Origin: an uncultured Clostridia bacterium
GTDB lineage: Bacteria; Bacillota; Clostridia; TANB77; CAG-508
DNA: 32,059 nucleotides
Reading direction: 5' to 3'
Assembly: GCA_944392085.1 (NCBI GenBank)
Contig: CALXVN010000008.1
Span: 1-32,059 of the forward strand
Shown: piece after piece, positions 25,204 to 32,059 of the stretch
How positions within the stretch are numbered: the first letter of the stretch is position 1
How the letters are laid out: each line of letters begins with the position of its first letter
Position numbers and translations under genes: made by a program
The notes under the pieces: model-generated
Databases searched by the model: none
What the model saw: only the letters and a program-made list of their open reading frames with translations
What the model was told of the DNA's origin: nothing

Positions 25204-26571
25204 TTAAGTAATATCTCTGTATTTTAACATTTTATACATTTTAGTTAATACAATTATAAAACCAATGCCTATTAAAATAATTGATGCGACTGTCATTCCT
25301 GTCTGTGGAATTTTTCCTGGTGCTGTTGTGTTATCAATTGTATTTTCATTACTATCATTATTGTTTTCATCATCTTCAATATCATATACAAAGTTACGAT
25401 CTGTATGATTAATTAAGTTAACTTTATTTCCACTAACTTGAGCTTGATAAAGTTCTATATCCTCAACTGGATAATATTTTCCATTTTCATCTTCTAATTC
25501 AAAATACACATAGTAATAAGCTCTATTTTCTAGGTTTAATTTTTGAAAAATATTAGGTGTTTCTCCAAAAGAAAATGTTTTTTCTAATAAACCTTTTGAT
25601 GTTTTTGAATAATTAAGTAAATTACTCATTGCATCTTTTGTTCCATTTTTAATGTCTTTCAATATACTATTTTCTGTCATTTTACCTATTTTTATGTTTA
25701 TTTTTCTAGTAGTGCTACTATATGGTTCATAGCAAAATAATGCACTAGCAAATTCGTTACTAAAATACCCTATAATTCTTTTAGTTAATGGTAGTTGACT
25801 TAGTCTTTGGATTTTTTTTGCAGATACAACTATCTTACTTTCTCTGTTCTGCACTTCTGCTATCCATATATAAATATCTCCGTTTTTTTCTAAATATGGT
25901 ATTAAATATGATGAACTAATTTTTCCTTCTGAAGAAATTGTCCTCCAATAATTAATATCATTTCCTATCTTTTCTAAATCTGGAGCATTATCTTTATTAT
26001 TCGAAATATAAAAATAATAATAATGATTTTCTTTTTTGAAATTTACATTTTTTAGTAATAACGATGGAGAACGGTGGTCTGTTTCGGTATAATCTGTCCA
26101 TTCATAATCCATATTATCAAAATCTGTCCATTCCATTGCATCATCTTGATTACTGTTGACTATAATATCTTCTGATAAAGATATATTTGATAAATCATCA
26201 TATAGTACGCCGTCTTCTGTAATTTGCTGTATTTTTAGTATTTTTAGTTTACCTATATCTTCACTACTTATATCATATGTGTACAATAATTCATCTATTT
26301 GACCTGGTTTAGTATCACACTTAATTCTTCTTTCTATTCCGTTTCCAAATTGAATAACTAATTCAGGTAAATCTGTTATTTCAACTGCACCTTGTGAATT
26401 TTTTAATATAATATTAAGACTTGTACCTGTTTTATATGTGTTATTTGTGCTTTTAATTTCTATTTTATCAGTAATAAAAACCTCCGCTGTTCCATCTGTT
26501 GCTAATACTATTGTCGAAATAATTGTTATTATTACTAATGTTAGAATTATTATATAACTTAACTTTTTCAT
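25204..26571 (-). CDS. Surface protein with IPQTG sorting signal (unknown function)
   Basis: A 455-residue exported protein, not recognised. I start it at the ATG at 26571 (AGGGAG just upstream, overlapping the previous gene's end); an in-frame ATG at 26592 lies before that site. The signal peptide ends near VLA (about residue 25). The body (about 30-395) is rich in beta strands, with aromatic patches (WTDFDNMDYEWTDYTETD, NHYYYFYISN). The C-terminus has an Asn/Asp-rich linker, IPQTGMT, a hydrophobic helix and a short charged tail, so sortase anchoring is likely. The two sortases at 5678 and 10809 are candidate enzymes. The DUF3592-like gene upstream overlaps its leader and is probably co-transcribed. 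Confidence 0.78.
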   Translation of the reverse strand: MKKLSYIIILTLVIITIISTIVLATDGTAEVFITDKIEIKSTNNTYKTGTSLNIILKNSQGAVEITDLPELVIQFGNGIERRIKCDTKPGQIDELLYTYDISSEDIGKLKILKIQQITEDGVLYDDLSNISLSEDIIVNSNQDDAMEWTDFDNMDYEWTDYTETDHRSPSLLLKNVNFKKENHYYYFYISNNKDNAPDLEKIGNDINYWRTISSEGKISSSYLIPYLEKNGDIYIWIAEVQNRESKIVVSAKKIQRLSQLPLTKRIIGYFSNEFASALFCYEPYSSTTRKINIKIGKMTENSILKDIKNGTKDAMSNLLNYSKTSKGLLEKTFSFGETPNIFQKLNLENRAYYYVYFELEDENGKYYPVEDIELYQAQVSGNKVNLINHTDRNFVYDIEDDENNNDSNENTIDNTTAPGKIPQTGMTVASIILIGIGFIIVLTKMYKMLKYRDIT

Positions 26572-26588
26572 ATATACTCCCTTCATTT

Positions 26589-27074
26589 TCAAATAAATTT
26601 CATTACAGAAAAAAATGTTATAAATATTATTCCCAAAATCGTAAATACTATACCTATCTTAATATTATAATGCCCTCTGCTTAAATAAAATTCATTCGGA
26701 TTAGTTGTGTTGTAATAAATTTCTATTTCTTGACCTATAGCATAACTAGGTGATGATGAGCCAATATTAGATTTCTTAACATATTTTTTTCCTTCAATCT
26801 GATATTCTATTACTGGATAAAATATAGTATTGTAATTAATATTACCATACTTACTGTTTCCAATTCCTATATTTATATTTCCTACACTTATATTAGCACC
26901 ATTATATGGTACATTTTCTCTACTTATTTGGTATCTTTTTGAAACATCTTTAATGATATCCACAACTTTACCTAAAGTTACACCATTACATCTATTTTTC
27001 TTTTTATTGTCCAATAATATTATAATAACACCAACTAAAAAAAATAGCAAACCTACAATTATAAATATTAACAC
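26589..27074 (-). CDS. DUF3592-like membrane protein
   Basis: A 161-residue protein with one helix at each end (about 2-21 and 139-157) and an extracytoplasmic domain between. The middle has the DUF3592 pattern: FYPVIEYQIEGKKY, then IGQEIEIYYNTTNPNEF. The function of that family is not known. Start is a GTG at 27074 with GGAGG seven bases upstream. It is followed at once by the IPQTG protein gene. Confidence 0.72.
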   Translation of the reverse strand: MLIFIIVGLLFFLVGVIIILLDNKKKNRCNGVTLGKVVDIIKDVSKRYQISRENVPYNGANISVGNINIGIGNSKYGNINYNTIFYPVIEYQIEGKKYVKKSNIGSSSPSYAIGQEIEIYYNTTNPNEFYLSRGHYNIKIGIVFTILGIIFITFFSVMKFI

Positions 27075-27252
27075 TTTTCCACCTCCAATTTTTCTCTATT
27101 TGAAAAGGATTATATCAATTAAATATTTTCTTGTCAATATTTTTATTCATGATTTTTTATTATTATAAATTGCATTTACTTCTCATGTTCAATATCTTCT
27201 ATCCATACTTATTTTTTAATACTTTAGTTTAAATATAATATAATTATAATAT

Positions 27253-27954
27253 TTAAATTAAAATTGCTATACATAATACTATGATTTTCAAAATTTCTCC
27301 TGCTACTAATGAAAAATTAGTAAGAGGTATTCCAATTTTATTTAAAACATCAAATTTTTCTACTAATAAATCTACTTCTTGTCTTGTTATGTTTTCATTT
27401 ATTCTTTCTTGTTCTTCCATATATTCTTTTGCAACAAATATTGCTTTACTCATTGCTTCATTTTCTAAGTAGCACCTTATTATCAGATAAACAATTGATA
27501 AAAAGATAAATCCTTGTATAAATATTAATCTTTCTCCTATATTAAATAAGATTAATACTAAAGATACTATAAAATAAAGTAAATAAAAATTTGAATATAT
27601 AAAATTAAATAATAATATTTTCTTATTTTGCGCAGAATGTAAACATTCATGAGCTATTGTTTGAATTCTAGTAAATGTATCTTTAATATCAGCTATTATA
27701 ATTTTATTTGTTATGGCAATGTATAAACTTGTTTTTGATTCTTTATTTTCTTCTATTTTAACATTTTTATTATTTAGTTTTTTTAGTATTTCTTCACAAA
27801 TTTCTTTATTCTCTGGAAACTTATTTGCTATTTTATTTAACTCTTTATCATACCCTATTTCTTTTATCTTCTTTATATCTTTTATTTTTACATTTAACCC
27901 TATTTTTAATAAAATAATTGTTATTACACTAATTACAATAATTATAATTTCCAT
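27253..27954 (-). CDS. Membrane zinc metallopeptidase (YugP-like)
   Basis: A 233-residue membrane protein with helices near 2-20, 115-135, 138-158 and 212-232. A HExxH-type zinc site is present in TIAHECLHSAQ (His102, Glu103, His106), and ENEAMSKA near 168 may give the third ligand, which fits the neutral zinc metallopeptidase family 2 (YugP) layout. ADIKDTFTRIQTIAHE matches the general family pattern of a helix leading into the motif. Substrate unknown. ATG 27954 has AAGGAG upstream. It appears to be a single gene. Confidence 0.75.
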   Translation of the reverse strand: MEIIIIVISVITIILLKIGLNVKIKDIKKIKEIGYDKELNKIANKFPENKEICEEILKKLNNKNVKIEENKESKTSLYIAITNKIIIADIKDTFTRIQTIAHECLHSAQNKKILLFNFIYSNFYLLYFIVSLVLILFNIGERLIFIQGFIFLSIVYLIIRCYLENEAMSKAIFVAKEYMEEQERINENITRQEVDLLVEKFDVLNKIGIPLTNFSLVAGEILKIIVLCIAILI

Positions 27955-28143
27955 CTAATTTCTCCTTTTTCTCTTATTTAAATAGATACTTTTCGCAATT
28001 AAACTTATACAAAAAGCTTTCGCTACACAAATATTTTTTGGTAGTAAAAGCTAAATAACAATTATTCACTTTATATTAATCGACAAATATATTAATATTA
28101 AAAAACTTAATATGTTTTTAATTTTTAGAAACAAGCTATAACT

Positions 28144-28476
28144 TTATAACACATCTCTTATCGCTTCTGCTATAATTTTGTTTACATCTGTTATCATAAC
28201 ATTAAACTTCACTTCTAAATCAAAATATTGTTTTATTAATTCATTTTGAATTAATTCTGTATACATTTCCTCTAATTTTTTTGCTTTTTCTTCATCTTTG
28301 TTCTCTCCTGTATACTGCATAAGTTGCACTTCATATCTTAATCTTTCAAATTCTTCTATTTTATTTTTTAAATCTGGATTTGACATTAATTCATTTTTTA
28401 CTTTTTTGTAAGATTTATATTCTTCAGATTCTTGAATTTCATAAGCTAATCTATTAGCTGTATCATATACATTCAT
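28144..28476 (-). CDS. YlbF/YmcA family protein
   Basis: All-helical cytoplasmic protein of 110 residues (family PF06133, Com_YlbF). The family pattern is clear: DTANRLAYEIQESEEYKSYK at the start, then PDLKNKIEEFERLRYEVQ and ELIQNELIKQYFDLE. In Bacillus, YlbF, YmcA and YaaT form a complex that affects RNase Y action, competence and sporulation. Which role applies here is not shown. Start ATG 28476 has GAGGG upstream. It stands about 105 bases downstream (in transcript order) of the glycosyltransferase gene, with a REP core remnant between. Confidence 0.88.
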   Translation of the reverse strand: MNVYDTANRLAYEIQESEEYKSYKKVKNELMSNPDLKNKIEEFERLRYEVQLMQYTGENKDEEKAKKLEEMYTELIQNELIKQYFDLEVKFNVMITDVNKIIAEAIRDVL

Positions 28477-28580
28477 TTAAGCCCTCATACCTTTCTATAT
28501 CATATTACAACATTAGTATCTTAAGTCTGTCCCAATTTTACTATAAAATTTACAAAAATACCTATCCTAAAATAACAACT

Positions 28581-29873
28581 TTAAGCGTAAGCATGTTTTT
28601 TCTTGAAGCTTAACAAATTTGTAATTTCTTTTTCTGTATTTTTTGCTTTGTTTGCCTTTTTTGCTTTTTCTTGTGCAATTTGCTCTGCTTGTTTTTGAGC
28701 CATAGTTTTGCAAATTGCTCTTTCATATATGTAATGTGTATCTTGTGCTATTTTATTCCAGTTAAATCCTTCTTTTACCTTTAATCTTGCTTTTTTTGAG
28801 ATATTGGCTGCTAAGCCAGCATCAAATAATAAATTTAGCACAGAGTCTGCTATTGAATTAGCATTTCCTGCATAACTTTTCATTCCATCTACTTTGTGTT
28901 CTACTATTTCATTTAGTCCACCAATATCTGATACAACTGTTGGAACTCCTGCAAGCATTGCTTCTAATGCAACTATTCCAAATGGTTCATAGGTACTTGG
29001 AAATACTGCAACATCTGCACATTTATACATTTTTTGAACTTGTTTAGAATTTAAATATCCAGTAAAATATACTTTATCTGAAAGTCCCATATTAAATGCT
29101 TGTGCTTTTAGTTCTTCAAGCATTCCACCTTTTCCAGCAATTATTAATTTAGCATCATGATAATTAGCAAGTATTTTTGGCATAGCTGAAATTAGATGTT
29201 GTACTCCTTTTTCATATACTAATCTTCCTACATATAGTATGATTTTCTCATTATCCATTGCATACTGTCTTCTAAAATCATAATCTCTATCTATCCCTGT
29301 AAAACTATTTACATTTATTCCATTTGGAACAACATTTATTTTGTCAAAAGGGAGCCCAAATAAACCTTGCACATGTCCCTTCATATAATTACTATTTACT
29401 ATAACTTCTGTTGATTCATAAGTTAAAAGCCATTCTGTATCATTTATATATCTTTGTGTTTCATCATGTATTCCAGAATTTCTACCAGCTTCAGTAGCAT
29501 GTATTGTTGATACTATTGGTATATCAAATGAGTTTTTCAAGGTTTTTGCAGCATTAGCAACTAACCAATCATGTGCATGTATTACATCAAATTTTTCATT
29601 TTTACTTATTAATTCTGTTGCTTTTGCAATTAAATTAAAGTTAAGTTGCATTATCCAGTCTATAAAATTATTTGGATGTATCATATAATTATCTACTCTA
29701 TAAACTTCTACACCTTTATCATTTTCATAGTATGGTACATCTCCGTCTTTATAAGTAACAACTGTTACTTCATGTCCATCTTTTATTAATCTTTTAGATA
29801 AATCGTGTACTACTCTTGCTATTCCGCCTACAATCCTTGGTGGATATTCCCAGGTTAACATTAATATTTTCAT
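28581..29873 (-). CDS. GT4 glycosyltransferase, glycogen-synthase-like
   Basis: GT-B enzyme of 430 residues. It begins MKILMLTWEYPPRIVGGIARV, the glycine loop typical of the group annotated as glycogen or starch synthase in Clostridia and archaea. Further motifs: HAHDWL (acceptor domain), NVVPNGINVNSF, LYVGRLVYEKGVQHL at the donor domain, and E-x7-E in YEPFGIVALEAM. The C-terminal 45 residues are a lysine/alanine-rich tail, not part of the fold. Whether it makes glycogen or another glucan cannot be told; no glgB, glgC or glgP lies nearby. It reads from the promoter at 29927-29955. Confidence 0.85.
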   Translation of the reverse strand: MKILMLTWEYPPRIVGGIARVVHDLSKRLIKDGHEVTVVTYKDGDVPYYENDKGVEVYRVDNYMIHPNNFIDWIMQLNFNLIAKATELISKNEKFDVIHAHDWLVANAAKTLKNSFDIPIVSTIHATEAGRNSGIHDETQRYINDTEWLLTYESTEVIVNSNYMKGHVQGLFGLPFDKINVVPNGINVNSFTGIDRDYDFRRQYAMDNEKIILYVGRLVYEKGVQHLISAMPKILANYHDAKLIIAGKGGMLEELKAQAFNMGLSDKVYFTGYLNSKQVQKMYKCADVAVFPSTYEPFGIVALEAMLAGVPTVVSDIGGLNEIVEHKVDGMKSYAGNANSIADSVLNLLFDAGLAANISKKARLKVKEGFNWNKIAQDTHYIYERAICKTMAQKQAEQIAQEKAKKANKAKNTEKEITNLLSFKKKHAYA

Positions 29874-29926
29874 TGGTAATAACCCCTTTCGCTTTTTCTT
29901 TTGATTTGCTTAAATTTACTTGTTAT

Positions 29927-29955
29927 ATTGTATACAAAATTATTACAAAAGTAAA
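29927..29955 (-). promoter_or_regulatory. Promoter of the glycogen-synthase-like gene
   Basis: Minus strand TTTACT (29955-29950), 17 bases, TACAAT (29932-29927). It diverges from the tmRNA promoter at 30000-30028; the palindromic A/T arms at 29958-29970 and 30005-30017 lie between the two. Confidence 0.5.
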
Positions 29956-29999
29956 CATTTTTTGATAAAAATTTTAAGAAAATTTTATACTCTATTTGG

Positions 30000-30028
30000 T
30001 TGAGTTTTTATCAAAAATGGAGTATAAT
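30000..30028 (+). promoter_or_regulatory. Promoter of ssrA
   Basis: TTGAGT (30000-30005), 17 bases, TATAAT (30023-30028), just before the GGGGATG end of tmRNA at 30042. Transcription would start a few bases upstream and need end processing. Confidence 0.8.
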
Positions 30029-30041
30029 ATATATTGTACTT

Positions 30042-30400
30042 GGGGATGTATTTGGTTTCGACAATAATTCTGAAGTATGAATAGCGAGTAGTGGATGTTC
30101 GCTTCGGCCACTATAAAAAAGCGAAAATTAAATATAAACGCTGATAATAGAGAATTAGCTTACGCTGCTTAAGAATAGTAGCACGTCTTACTAAAATCCC
30201 CACAATTTTGGATAAGGCGTTGATTTAGTGGGAAACGAATTTACTTTGATGTCATAGAAGTAAAGGGTATTTGTTTGACTACTTAAAAGATAAATTTGTT
30301 TATTAGTTTACTTTTAAGGAATTTTATTAATAAACTGCACTCGGAGAATTTCATATGAATGGATTGTTGGACAGGAGTTCGACTCTCCTCATCTCCACCA
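30042..30400 (+). ncRNA. ssrA: Transfer-messenger RNA
   Basis: tmRNA rescues ribosomes stalled without a stop codon and tags the protein for degradation. The 359-base molecule has a 5' end GGGGATG pairing with CATCTCC next to CCA (30398-30400), a TTCGACTCTCC T-arm, and the 5' TTTCGACA box. The tag frame ends GAA TTA GCT TAC GCT GCT TAA; with a GCT resume codon it would be A-DNRELAYAA. The resume codon choice is my inference. Promoter at 30000-30028. Stalling at an undecoded CGG would be a natural tmRNA substrate. Confidence 0.95.
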
Positions 30401-30416
30401 ATTTATTATTTTTCAC

Positions 30417-30446
30417 TTGACTAATTGCATGTACTTATGGTATAAA
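30417..30446 (+). promoter_or_regulatory. Promoter of tRNA-Glu
   Basis: TTGACT (30417-30422), 18 bases, TATAAA (30441-30446). The tRNA begins 17 bases downstream. Read-through from ssrA is also possible as no terminator is seen between them. Confidence 0.55.
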
Positions 30447-30462
30447 TATATATATTGATAAT

Positions 30463-30537
30463 GGCCCCTTGGTCAAGCGGTTAAGACGCAGCCCTCTCAA
30501 GGCTGAATCATGGGTTCGATTCCCGTAGGGGTCACCA
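30463..30537 (+). tRNA. tRNA-Glu (anticodon CUC)
   Basis: A 75-base cloverleaf with encoded CCA. Acceptor GGCCCCT pairs with AGGGGTC; anticodon stem CAGCC/GGCTG encloses CTCTCAA, giving anticodon CUC for GAG; T-arm GGGTTCGATTCCC. The CUC anticodon is notable in an AT-rich genome, where a UUC tRNA reads both Glu codons. Confidence 0.93.
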
Positions 30538-30542
30538 GTAAT

Positions 30543-30566
30543 AAAAGGATGCTTACATCCTTTTTT
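30543..30566 (+). terminator. Terminator of the ssrA and tRNA-Glu unit
   Basis: AAAAGGATG, loop CTTA, CATCCTTTT followed by further T. It lies six bases after the tRNA and faces the converging mrnC gene. Confidence 0.88.
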
Positions 30567-30577
30567 CATTGTCTTAT

Positions 30578-30982
30578 CTATTTTACTTCAATACATTTAT
30601 TTAATATATATTCTAGTCTTTCGTCTTGTTTTGTTAAATATAAATATCCTATCAAAGCTTCAAAACCTGTTGAATACATATAATCTTGAACTGTTGCATT
30701 TTTTGGTAAGTGATGATTTTCTGTATTTCTTCCTCTTTTCACAATTTCTTTTTCCTTTTCAGTTAACTCTTTTTCTATTTTTTTTAATATTTCTGCTTGA
30801 GCTCTTGCTTTTACATATTTAATTGCCTCTATATGTAATTTATGTGGTTTATATTTTGTTGTATTTACTAAACTCATCCTAATAAATAATTCATATACAC
30901 TATCTCCTATATATGCCCATGTAAGTGGAGACATAGTATTTACTTCTGCTTCATTTTTTGGTCTATCTACTAATTCTAACAT
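30578..30982 (-). CDS. mrnC: Mini-ribonuclease III
   Basis: Double-strand RNase of 134 residues that matures 23S rRNA ends in Gram-positives. It has only the RNase III catalytic domain. Motifs: MSPLTWAYIGDSVYELFIR with the metal-binding Asp27 and nearby Glu, KYVKARAQAEIL, and ATVQDYMYSTGFEALIGYLYL with the second acidic set. No double-strand RNA-binding domain is present, as expected. ATG 30982 has AAAAGGAG upstream. It is next to rbgA, another ribosome-maturation gene, separated by a REP-like pair. Confidence 0.93.
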   Translation of the reverse strand: MLELVDRPKNEAEVNTMSPLTWAYIGDSVYELFIRMSLVNTTKYKPHKLHIEAIKYVKARAQAEILKKIEKELTEKEKEIVKRGRNTENHHLPKNATVQDYMYSTGFEALIGYLYLTKQDERLEYILNKCIEVK

Positions 30983-31000
30983 TTTCTACTCCTTTTACTA

Positions 31001-31117
31001 AAAATGCGCAATTGGGGACCTACACCTTCTGCGCATGTAACATTATTTATCAGATACATTACAGTTATTCAATTTATAATGACTGCGCAGAAGGTGTATG
31101 TCCCCAATTGCGCATTT
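31001..31117. repeat. REP-like element pair, family A, copy 2
   Basis: Inverted arms at 31001-31036 and about 31084-31117 differ at one base (cores GGGGACCTACACC and, on the other strand, GGGGACATACACC) and are separated by about 48 bases. Same layout and ends (AAAATGCGCA) as 12746-12857. The right arm touches the rbgA stop codon; the left arm is close to the mrnC ribosome site. Confidence 0.85.
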
Positions 31118-31118
31118 T

Positions 31119-32015
31119 TTATTCAATTTCTTCTAGAGTAATTCTTCCTATTTTTCCGCTTCTAAAATCCTCTAAAATAATTTTTGCTACTTTTTCTTCA
31201 TCCACATTACCGCCTTGAGATAATGTTCCTCTCTTTCTACCAATATAGTCCATTATTTCAAGTACTTTATCATTTTCTTCAATCTCTTTTTCTGATATGT
31301 TCTTTACTACTTCTTCATCTAGTTTATATCTATTTATTATTTTTTCTAAATGTTTTTTTATTAAGAATTTTAATAAACTAAAGCCTATTTCTATTATTTG
31401 TAAAATATCATCTTTTATAGTTCCTGTATACGCCAAATTTAGTGCTACTTCTTCGCATTCAAATTTTGGCCATAATACTCCTGGAGTGTCCAATAACTCT
31501 ATATTTTGATTTATTCTAACCCACTGTTTTTGTCTTGTAACTCCTGGTTTATTTCCTACTGTTGCTGTATTTTTTTTAGCAATACGGTTTATAAAAGAAG
31601 ATTTACCTACATTTGGTATTCCTAAAATCATAACCCTTATAGATTTTCCTATTCGTCCCTTACCTATATATCTTTCTTGTGAAGATGCATATATTTCTTC
31701 TATTTTCTTTATTACTTTACTAATTCCTTCTCCTGTATTTGAATTTACAAGTAATGCATGAGTTCCCTGTTTTTCAAAGTGCTCAACCCATTTTTTATTT
31801 TGGCTTTCATCTGCTAAATCATATTTATTTAATATAATCAATTTTAATTTTTGCTTTGTTAATTTATTAATATCTGGATTTCTACTAGATATTGGTATGC
31901 GAGCATCTAATACTTCTACTACAATATCTATTAATTTTAGGTCTTCTATAATTTGTTTCTTTGTTTTAGCCATATGACCTGGATACCAGTTGATATTTGT
32001 TTTATTTTCAATCAT
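31119..32015 (-). CDS. rbgA: Ribosome biogenesis GTPase RbgA (YlqF)
   Basis: Circularly permuted GTPase of 298 residues that helps late 50S subunit assembly. The order is G4 first (LNKYDLAD), then G1 (GIPNVGKSSF), G2-like KPGVTR and G3 (LLDTPGVLWP), as expected of the YlqF group, which begins INWYPGHM. A C-terminal helical domain (about 210-298) follows. I choose the ATG at 32015, with AGGAAG upstream at suitable spacing, over a GTG at 32024 that lies too close to that site. The remaining 44 bases to the window end hold no feature. Confidence 0.94.
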   Translation of the reverse strand: MIENKTNINWYPGHMAKTKKQIIEDLKLIDIVVEVLDARIPISSRNPDINKLTKQKLKLIILNKYDLADESQNKKWVEHFEKQGTHALLVNSNTGEGISKVIKKIEEIYASSQERYIGKGRIGKSIRVMILGIPNVGKSSFINRIAKKNTATVGNKPGVTRQKQWVRINQNIELLDTPGVLWPKFECEEVALNLAYTGTIKDDILQIIEIGFSLLKFLIKKHLEKIINRYKLDEEVVKNISEKEIEENDKVLEIMDYIGRKRGTLSQGGNVDEEKVAKIILEDFRSGKIGRITLEEIE

Positions 32016-32059
32016 TATTTTCACTCTTCCTTTTTTTCTACTTTCTCTATCAATAAATC

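Noticed and set aside
2717..31509. Short plus-strand open frames opposite the minus-strand genes
   Set aside because: They lie antisense within well-supported genes, lack convincing ribosome sites and have hydrophobic compositions expected from reversed AT-rich codons.
1..32059. CRISPR array, prophage or complete insertion sequence
   Set aside because: No regularly spaced direct repeats, no integrase, phage structural gene or transposase open frame in the window.

Overview
The window is very AT-rich DNA. It carries the spore septum protein SpoIIP, Gram-positive sortases with LPXTG-type substrates, YlbF, mini-RNase III and RbgA, plus cohesin and dockerin modules. This fits an uncultured, low-GC, spore-forming member of the Clostridia (Bacillota). 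I cannot name a genus. Every protein gene reads on the minus strand; the only plus-strand genes are tmRNA and a tRNA-Glu.

Layout, left to right. 1-4719: an exopolysaccharide operon, transcribed leftwards from a promoter near 4700 (VanZ-like protein, priming sugar transferase, two paralogous GT4 glycosyltransferases, and a third GT4 running off the left edge). 4820-12616: a cell-surface block with a four-helix membrane protein, a class D-like sortase and its probable substrate, a cohesin/cadherin-like membrane protein, a large glucosaminidase ending in a dockerin, a second sortase, and an LPKTG-anchored cohesin protein. 12875-17426: a CcdA/thioredoxin-like pair, a DEDDh exonuclease, Dps, a TVP38/VTT membrane protein and an anchored unknown protein. 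17670-24958: spoIIP, then the hisS, metallo-hydrolase, relA, recJ cluster. 25204-29873: an IPQTG-anchored protein, a DUF3592-like protein, a membrane metallopeptidase, YlbF and a GT4 glycogen-synthase-like enzyme. 30042-32015: ssrA, tRNA-Glu, mrnC and rbgA.

The main observation concerns the codon CGG. Three genes (the left-edge glycosyltransferase, the dockerin glucosaminidase and ccdA) each need a single +1 frame change to give the complete, family-like protein. In all three the change falls exactly on an in-frame CGG codon, and the zero frame stops within five codons. I checked every CGG on the coding strand of the other genes by hand (nearly forty). All are out of frame, mostly as a C ending one codon followed by a GGN codon. 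So in about 26 kb of coding sequence CGG appears as a codon only where the frame must shift. CGA, CGT, AGA and AGG are used as ordinary arginine codons. The simplest reading is that CGG is unassigned here and is bypassed by +1 frameshifting, with the overlapping GGA or GGG then read as glycine. If the pattern holds genome-wide, it would be an unusual decoding system. Systematic sequencing error is the main alternative.

Other structure: intergenic regions hold several families of palindromic elements. These include inverted pairs of REP-like units sharing a core of GGGAC, a short spacer and ACCTTTT; a 182-bp element with perfect 22-bp terminal inverted repeats; and a multi-hairpin element found in two diverged copies. 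The cohesin, dockerin and sortase genes lie side by side and suggest a small non-cellulosomal surface scaffold that carries a peptidoglycan hydrolase.
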